DNA of 64,000 bases. It comes from Thelonectria olida (Eukaryota > Ascomycota > Sordariomycetes > Hypocreales > Nectriaceae). Below, piece by piece: positions 58,637 to 64,000 of this stretch (within the stretch, counting starts at the first letter, position 1; each line of letters opens with the position of its first letter). Position numbers and translations under genes: made by a program. A model generated the notes under the pieces. The model was not told the origin of the DNA and did not search any database. It saw nothing but the letters and a program-made list of their open reading frames with translations. The stretch lies in assembly GCA_020736575.1 (NCBI GenBank), contig JAGPYM010000002.1, positions 3,224,001 to 3,288,000 on the forward strand. The letters are read 5' to 3'.

Positions 58637-59440
58637 GGCGACGGATTTGGACGGTGGTTATCGAGAGAAGTGCGTGGGAATCTGGACGGAGATGGCGATG
58701 GAGATGGCAAGCTCACGCGGCGTTGAAAGATTGAGAGCTAAGGCGTGAGTTGAGGGAATGGAAGGGCGAGATTGAGGGTTGACTTTTTGGCGTGTCAGCG
58801 AAGGTTGATATGGGAACGTTGTCACAAGCGAAATGTTCCGGGGGGGTAATGCTGCAAGGCGACAATGGAGCCTGCTTCCATTCTCTGCCAGGGCGGGCTC
58901 TTCAGGTCTTCTTCCAGGGCCTTGTCCGGGGGGCTACAGTGGAGTTGGCCCCGACCAAAATGGAACAGCTTAAGGGGGCAGGCTTCGTCACAGCTCGTGG
59001 CTGGCCAGGACGGCAACCTGGCGTCTTGGAGGTTGCTTGGTCTTGCTCGCACTAGCTGCGGCCTGCAGATCAGATGGCCCGAGCTCTCTGCTTCTGCCTT
59101 CCCACCTGCAACACTGGCAGCAGTGTGCATCTTCACGTGATGACCCTTCAATGGAATCAGGATCCAGCAGCAGGTCATCATCTCACAAACCACCATGATG
59201 ACGAATGCATGGACTATCAGGCAGAAAGCGAATCCCGAAAACATCCCTCGACTGCTCTCTCGCTCGTTTGTGGTATGGAAGACTCGACCTTGTCCCAAAC
59301 GAGGTCATATACACACGACAAATAATTACAGAGTAACTACGGATAGCTACAGATGAAACTCCTTGGCCGTACAGAGCACATACAAATCAATATTCACTCA
59401 GCGCTTTTCCCATCCTCATTTCCCGTTGTTCCAGCACCCC
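58637..59440 (-). promoter_or_regulatory. BAR gene promoter and N-acetylglutamate synthase 3' flank, 0.8 kb
   Basis: Contains overlapping plus- and minus-strand frames near 58822-59298 with no recognisable content. No repeat was seen. Confidence 0.5.
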
Positions 59441-61475
59441 TTAATCCAAAATATGCTTATTGTCTGCCCATGACGGTTCCACTCCACGACAAACCGATTC
59501 ATAATCGTCGAGCGCCTGGCCATGAGTGTCCAAGTTCGGTGTCGTCCAGAACATAGTCCAGTTGCACCCTGAGAGCTTCTCCGTTCCGTTGGACCGCTCA
59601 AAATACCACTTGTTGACCGGGTTGTCCTTCCGGCTCCTCCAGCAGACTCCGTTAGGAAAACAGCCACGGACCATGGCGTTAAAGACGACGTCTGCAACAC
59701 CTCCACTGCCCTGGCTCTTCTTCAGAACGGCAAACTTGTCCAGATAAGGCACGAGCCGGCGTTGCTCGTACGCAGTTTTTTCGTCCAATCCATCCGGCTT
59801 TTCCCATGTAAGGATAGCTCCGCCCTCGTACTCTCCGGCAATAATGACACCAGCCAAGTTGTCATTGACTCGATTCAAGTAGTCTTCCACATCAAGCTTC
59901 CGACCGAAAGAATCTTCAATCAAGTGGACCAGTCGCGGCAAGTCAATGCAGTTATCTGTCAATCTTAATCGAGGGCCTCCAGGGACGGGTGGGCGCCACG
60001 GCCCTTCTGACGGATGCGGGAACACAGTTAGGGGCATACCCCTCTTGAGCAAGGTCGAGACGCTTGATCGGTCGGCGTCAGATGGCGGTCCATCAAAATA
60101 TCCATGCGGGACTGGTAAAGATGATGAAAACACGGGCTTATCGGTAAGAAGATTGTGCAGCAAGGGGTTCTTCTTCCGCCGAGTTGTGACCATGTCCCCA
60201 AAGTCAAATGGCGAGATGGACGCCGTGTGGCTTGAACTCAAGTTACGAACATTGGCCGCTGCAGACGGGGTTGTAATAAGTGCCGATGCTGCAGATGGCA
60301 ACATGGCCAGTGCATCCTTGGCCAAGACCAAGTTGGCAGCGTGAGCTGTCACCGAAGCGCGAGCGCGACTTTCTTCTGCTAGAGGGGATCCGGCTGGACC
60401 CATCAACTCTTTCATGATGGGGTCGTATTCTTGTTCAATATTGATGAATCGATGCCAGACGCGACGACCAGTAGCAGGTATGGCACCAAGAGGGTCAAGC
60501 AAGATGATTCGTTCCACCTCGGCAATCGGTTCGGGTTGGGCTACTTTAGTCTCGCCGTCGACTTCAGGTTTGATATCGAATTGCAGGCCAGCAAAGTACC
60601 TCGTGAGGGCCAGGATCATCTTATTTGAGTCGACGGGTTGGGCGGAAAGTCCAATGTTGCGCGCCATGACTGACGGAAGGACAGGGATCTGACCTTGGTG
60701 AAGCATTCGCTTGATGAGACCGTGGTCGTCTAGCTGGATGTCGGCGGAGAGAAACGAGGGCGAAGATTCTGAGGCCGGAGTACGTGGAAGAAAGACATCC
60801 TTGATCAGTCTTGCGCCCTGTTCTCCATAGGCGTCAATGGCCTCGCAGAGGCGAAAGGCTTGATCTTGAGCCGTCAGGCGACTCTCTTCGATGCCGCAAT
60901 CGACGACAACGACGCTCAACAGGCCGAGTTTTCGAAGTTGCGACAGCGTCTTCCCGACTCCGCGCAACGTTTCCGTATCGATTTCCTGAGGGGCGCGAAG
61001 CTTGACGATGGCCACATGCAGCGGCTTCTGGGCTTCCGAGGGGGATTCTTGGATATTACCTTGGAAGAACTTGGGAGCTTCGACTAGGGATTTGGGGTTC
61101 TTGGTGTACTTTTGCAAGTAGCCTTTGGCGTCACGTTTGGTGGCGGAGACTTCCAGAACGGAGACGATGAAGTCCTACAGAGATGATGATCACGTTAGAA
61201 TACATGATATTCTCTTGGGATGAGGCAAAAAGACATACCCGATCAAGAGCTCGTTTCCGAGCGCGAGCAGAGGACGCTGCAGACATATGGCGCGCAGCGC
61301 CGAAGCCGGGCCGAGAGGACGAACTCGAGTCGGCTGGTTGGGAGGCATATCCCCTCGCGCCAAGGCCACGAAGGAGCGATTGAGTATGGTTTTGCAACCA
61401 AAATTGACGGGGATCGATGGAAAAGCAGCTTTGGCCGCAGCTTGAGGCCTTCTTCCAGGCACGGGTACAAGTCAT
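59441..61475 (-). CDS. arg2: N-acetylglutamate synthase, mitochondrial (Arg2/NAGS)
   Basis: Exons 61475-61239 and 61174-59441 give 656 aa. The enzyme makes N-acetylglutamate from acetyl-CoA and glutamate, the first step of arginine synthesis in the mitochondrion. The N-terminus (MTCTRAWKKASSCGQS, then LLRGLGARGYASQP) is Arg-rich without acids and fits a targeting peptide. An amino-acid-kinase-like domain (about residues 80-430: VVVVDCGIEESRL, ERIILLDPLGAIP) regulates the enzyme. The C-terminal acetyltransferase domain contains NDNLAGVIIAGEYEGGAILTW, YLDKFAVLKKSQGSGGVADVVF and NPVNKWYFERSNG. Fungal NAGS binds N-acetylglutamate kinase and is inhibited by arginine (known for the family). The palindrome GTACGAAGTAC lies 51 bp before the ATG. 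Confidence 0.94.
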
Positions 61476-61525
61476 GATGGCCGCGCGATGACGGAGGCCC
61501 AGATAACCGATGGAGGAGAAGTTGC

Positions 61526-61536
61526 GTACGAAGTAC
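61526..61536. repeat. 11-bp palindrome GTACGAAGTAC
   Basis: Third perfect copy in the window, 51 bp upstream of the arg2 start codon and possibly inside its 5' leader. The other copies are at 11621-11631 and 34424-34434. Confidence 0.65.
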
Positions 61537-62490
61537 AGCTCTGCTTGCTGCGGCCGGTCGAAATCTGAATACTAGCTGGAGACCATTGTCGGGGTGATAA
61601 ATGCAACGGCAAAGACACGAAAAGTTGAACAGGGTCGGTTCTCGGTTTTGTGTGGGGGGTCAAATTGTTACGTGGTGGTGACCGCCACTGTTTAAGCAAC
61701 CCGTGAGTCAAAAACCGAGCCAAAAAGAGCGTTAGAGAGTTCGGAGAGTGGAGGTTTAGGTGCTAAAGTGGTCTTTGGGTGCGCGATAAGCCGATAAGAT
61801 CATACGCTCCTAGCTGCGCACGCCGGTTTCGCCTCTGTGTAGGTAGGTACTGCATAGTACATACGTGGTAGAATACAAAAGCAAAAAAATGCATGTGAGT
61901 GTCCGGTCGGCAGCTAAAACGGACAAACGGGTCAAGACGGAACAAGCAGAGACTAAAAAATGGTAGGAGACTAAGAAATTAAGAAATAAGGGTAGCCAGA
62001 GAGAGGAAAGGGAAGTTCCCGTTTCTATTTGCTTTTGTGGCTGACGACCGGTTTGTTCCTGACTTCCATTTTTAGGGCCCCCAAGGAAGGAAGGAACCTG
62101 CCCCTCGGTATGGGTCAAGACGGAGCAACTAACTCGTTGCTCCGCATCATGGCCGGATGTGTTTCCGACGTCCTCCTCAACCAACTGACAATATATCCGT
62201 ACACGCAAGATTCCATGGAGATGGCTTCTGACAAAGCAGCTCGAACCTCTATTAACAACCACGCACAGACGTTCAGATAGTGCAACATAGCTTATCGTAA
62301 ACTCAAGCTGTTGGTTGCATCCCATCAGTAAAAGTCGAGAATACGTCCCCTCCACCAGGTCCCTCATGGCGATGCATGCTTCACAACTTCGCACACTCAC
62401 AGAGTCTCCATCGCCAATGGGATTCGGTCGTGCCGAGCTCCGATCCGGAAGTTCTACCCCGCTCGGAGCCAACTGCGAATATCAACCCGG

Positions 62491-62499
62491 ATATAAAAA
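62491..62499 (+). promoter_or_regulatory. TATA box
   Basis: ATATAAAAA lies 93-101 bp before the ATG of the dehydrogenase-like gene, a usual spacing for a fungal TATA element with a short leader. It is the clearest TATA box I noticed in the window. Confidence 0.65.
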
Positions 62500-62591
62500 G
62501 GCCGGATGTTGGCCTTGTAGGCTATGTCCTAACTCAATACCTGAGTAACTCAGGTACTGCCTATCTCTTTGCTACTCGTCATATCGCAATC

Positions 62592-63576
62592 ATGGCTCCC
62601 AAATTGTTATGGATCGGCCTCGGCAATATGGGCAGGGTGAGTATCATATGCAATGCACATGTATCATCGAACCGAAGTCAACTCACACCAAACCCAGGGG
62701 ATGAGCAAGAACATCGTTGAGAAGGGAAACCTCGACTCTCCTCTCCTCGTCTACAACCGCTCGGCAAAGCGGTCAATTGACCTCAAAAATAGTCTCCCCG
62801 AGGGCAAAGTAGAAGTCGTCGAGTCCATCGCTGACGGTGTCTCCCGCTCCGACGTCATCTTCTCGTGCATCGCCGACGACGACGCCGTCCAGGAGACGTA
62901 CAATACCATCGTTGAATCCGACATCAAGGGTAAACTCTTCATCGAGAGCTCGACCATCCACCCCGAGACCACTGAGGCCATCGCCAAGCAGGTCGTGGCC
63001 AAGGGCGCCGAGTTCGTTGCTGCGCCCGTCTTCGGAGCCCCCGCCATGGCCGATGCGGGACAGCTCGTTGGCGTGCTTGCCGGCCCCAAAGACAGCGTCG
63101 CCCGCGCCAAACCTTGGTTCACCGGCGTCACGTCACGCGGCGAAATTGACCTGAGCGATGAGCCGTACGGAAAGGCTCTGACTCTCAAAGTCCTTGGAAA
63201 TACCTTTATTATCAACATGATTGAGCAATTGGCCGAAGCGCACGTCGTGGCCGAGAAATCGGGCCTAGGAACAGAACCAATCCACAAGTTCGTCGAGGCC
63301 TTCTTCCCGGGGCCATACGAAGCGTATAGTACGAGAATGCGCAGTGGGGATTATCACAAGAGAGAAGAGCCGTTGTTCGCTGTTGATTTAGCACTCAAGG
63401 ATGCTCGCCATGCCCTGAGCCTGGCCGAGGCTGCTGGGGCGCGGCTGCTCAATGTCGAGACAGGAACTGCCCATCTGCTTAAAGTGAAGGAGTATGTTGG
63501 AGCTTCTGGAGATATTGCCAGTATTTACGGGGCGGCCAGGAAAGAAGCCGGCCTTAAGTTCGAGAATGATGCTTAG
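62592..63576 (+). CDS. 3-hydroxyisobutyrate dehydrogenase-like NAD(P)-dependent enzyme
   Basis: Exons 62592-62636 and 62698-63576 give 307 aa. Enzymes of this beta-hydroxyacid dehydrogenase family oxidise 3-hydroxy acids or reduce the matching semialdehydes. The nucleotide-binding motif is split by the intron: LLWIGLGNMGR in exon 1, GMSKNIV in exon 2. The middle has FIESSTIHPETT, and the FVAAPVFGAPAMADAGQL block is the substrate-binding region. The catalytic lysine is expected in TLKVLGNTFI. Two features set it apart from the valine-pathway enzyme: no mitochondrial presequence is visible, and the fold resembles the GLYR1/glyoxylate-reductase branch. The substrate is therefore open. The downstream 3' end is A+T-rich. 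Confidence 0.85.
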
Positions 63577-63952
63577 GAATATTTGAAATATTTAGAAAAT
63601 GAGGGAGATATTGACCAAGACTTCATGAATCAAATCCTAACTGTAGAATCAATCAACTCCCTTCCCCGTCTAAGTTGGAAGAGGCCTACCCTGTACTTCG
63701 AAGTGATGCTATTCTGCTGTAAAAAAAGTGGTGCCTGGCTACGACGATGGCTGACTCAGCAAAATACCTTCCTCAAGCTCGCTGGCTGCTGCTTGGTGAT
63801 GCAACTCGACCCCTAGTGTTAACCAGCACCCTCCGAATCTAAACTCGCCATAACCATCCCCATCGCATCTTCCAATCTCCTGCCGGCCGGGACTCGATCA
63901 CACATCGAAAGCAAACAACCGATCATCCTCTACCGACTCAAATTCGATCACC
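63577..63952. other. Short intergenic stretch at the right end
   Basis: The 3' flank of the dehydrogenase-like gene followed by C-rich sequence that looks like a 5' leader (63840-63952). No complete gene fits. Confidence 0.5.
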
Positions 63953-64000
63953 ATGGCTTCAGGGTAACGTCTCTCCCTCCGCGAGCTCAGCTCCCAAACC
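63953..64000 (+). CDS. Possible first exon of a further gene (partial)
   Basis: ACCATGGCTTCAGG|GTAACG: an ATG in strong context, three further residues (A S G) and a possible intron donor at about 63964. The preceding 100 bp is C- and A-rich like other leaders here. The window ends before any recognisable coding sequence, so the product is unknown and the call is weak. Confidence 0.35.

Larger units (their letters stand above)
61476..62591. promoter_or_regulatory. Bidirectional upstream region of arg2 and the dehydrogenase-like gene
   Basis: 1.1 kb between divergent starts. It contains the palindrome GTACGAAGTAC (61526-61536), a TAGGTAGGTAC copy (about 61840-61850) and a TATA box (62491-62499). 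A minus-strand frame at 61810-62472 (220 codons) begins without ATG and has no domain; it is not called. Confidence 0.6.

Noticed and set aside
61810..62472. Minus-strand 220-codon frame between arg2 and the dehydrogenase-like gene
   Set aside because: It begins at a non-ATG codon, has no domain, and overlaps the TATA box region of the plus-strand gene.

Overview
This window is nuclear DNA of a filamentous ascomycete, most likely a Sordariomycete and probably Hypocreales. The grounds are short introns (about 47-80 bp, 273 bp at most) with TACTAAC/CTGAC-type branch sites, closely packed single genes on both strands, fungal-type assimilatory nitrate reductase, an Hsp88-type Hsp110 chaperone, a filamentous-fungal chitin synthase and a Polycomb EED subunit. 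The species call is inference. I see no transposon, CRISPR array, rRNA or tRNA, no prophage-like block and no secondary-metabolite cluster.

Layout, left to right: a Gyp8/TBC1D20-type Rab GAP (-); a 4.9 kb gap; an Mms1/DDB1/CPSF160-superfamily propeller protein (+); translation factor eIF5B (+); Hsp88/Hsp110 (-); a chitin synthase-like GT2 enzyme (-); the nonsense-mediated-decay factor Upf2 (-), head to head with nitrate reductase (+); a divergent CaCA/CAX-type exchanger (-); an Hrq1 helicase (-); a Yrb2/RanBP3-like Ran-binding protein (-); a Yip1-domain Golgi protein (-); a PAS-domain regulator (-) with a 4.9 kb gap upstream; the PRC2 subunit EED (+), tail to tail with an Rrn11-like RNA polymerase I factor (-); a complex I NDUFA5-type subunit (-); a Gvp36-like BAR protein (-); mitochondrial N-acetylglutamate synthase (-), head to head with a 3-hydroxyisobutyrate dehydrogenase-like enzyme (+); and the first few codons of a possible further gene at the right edge.

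The genes are mostly conserved housekeeping genes (translation, RNA quality control, nuclear transport, vesicle traffic, respiration, arginine and nitrate metabolism) and do not form one pathway. Neighbours share promoters or 3' ends rather than functions. All exon joins below were made by eye from splice signals and reading-frame closure, and every complete model closes in frame. No dedicated new system is evident. The points most worth a second look are two GC-AG introns, two families of short palindromes confined to intergenic DNA (GTACCTAGGTAC-like and GTACGAAGTAC), an exchanger whose signature GNA motifs are altered, an additional Mms1/DDB1-type paralog, and two gene-free gaps of nearly 5 kb.
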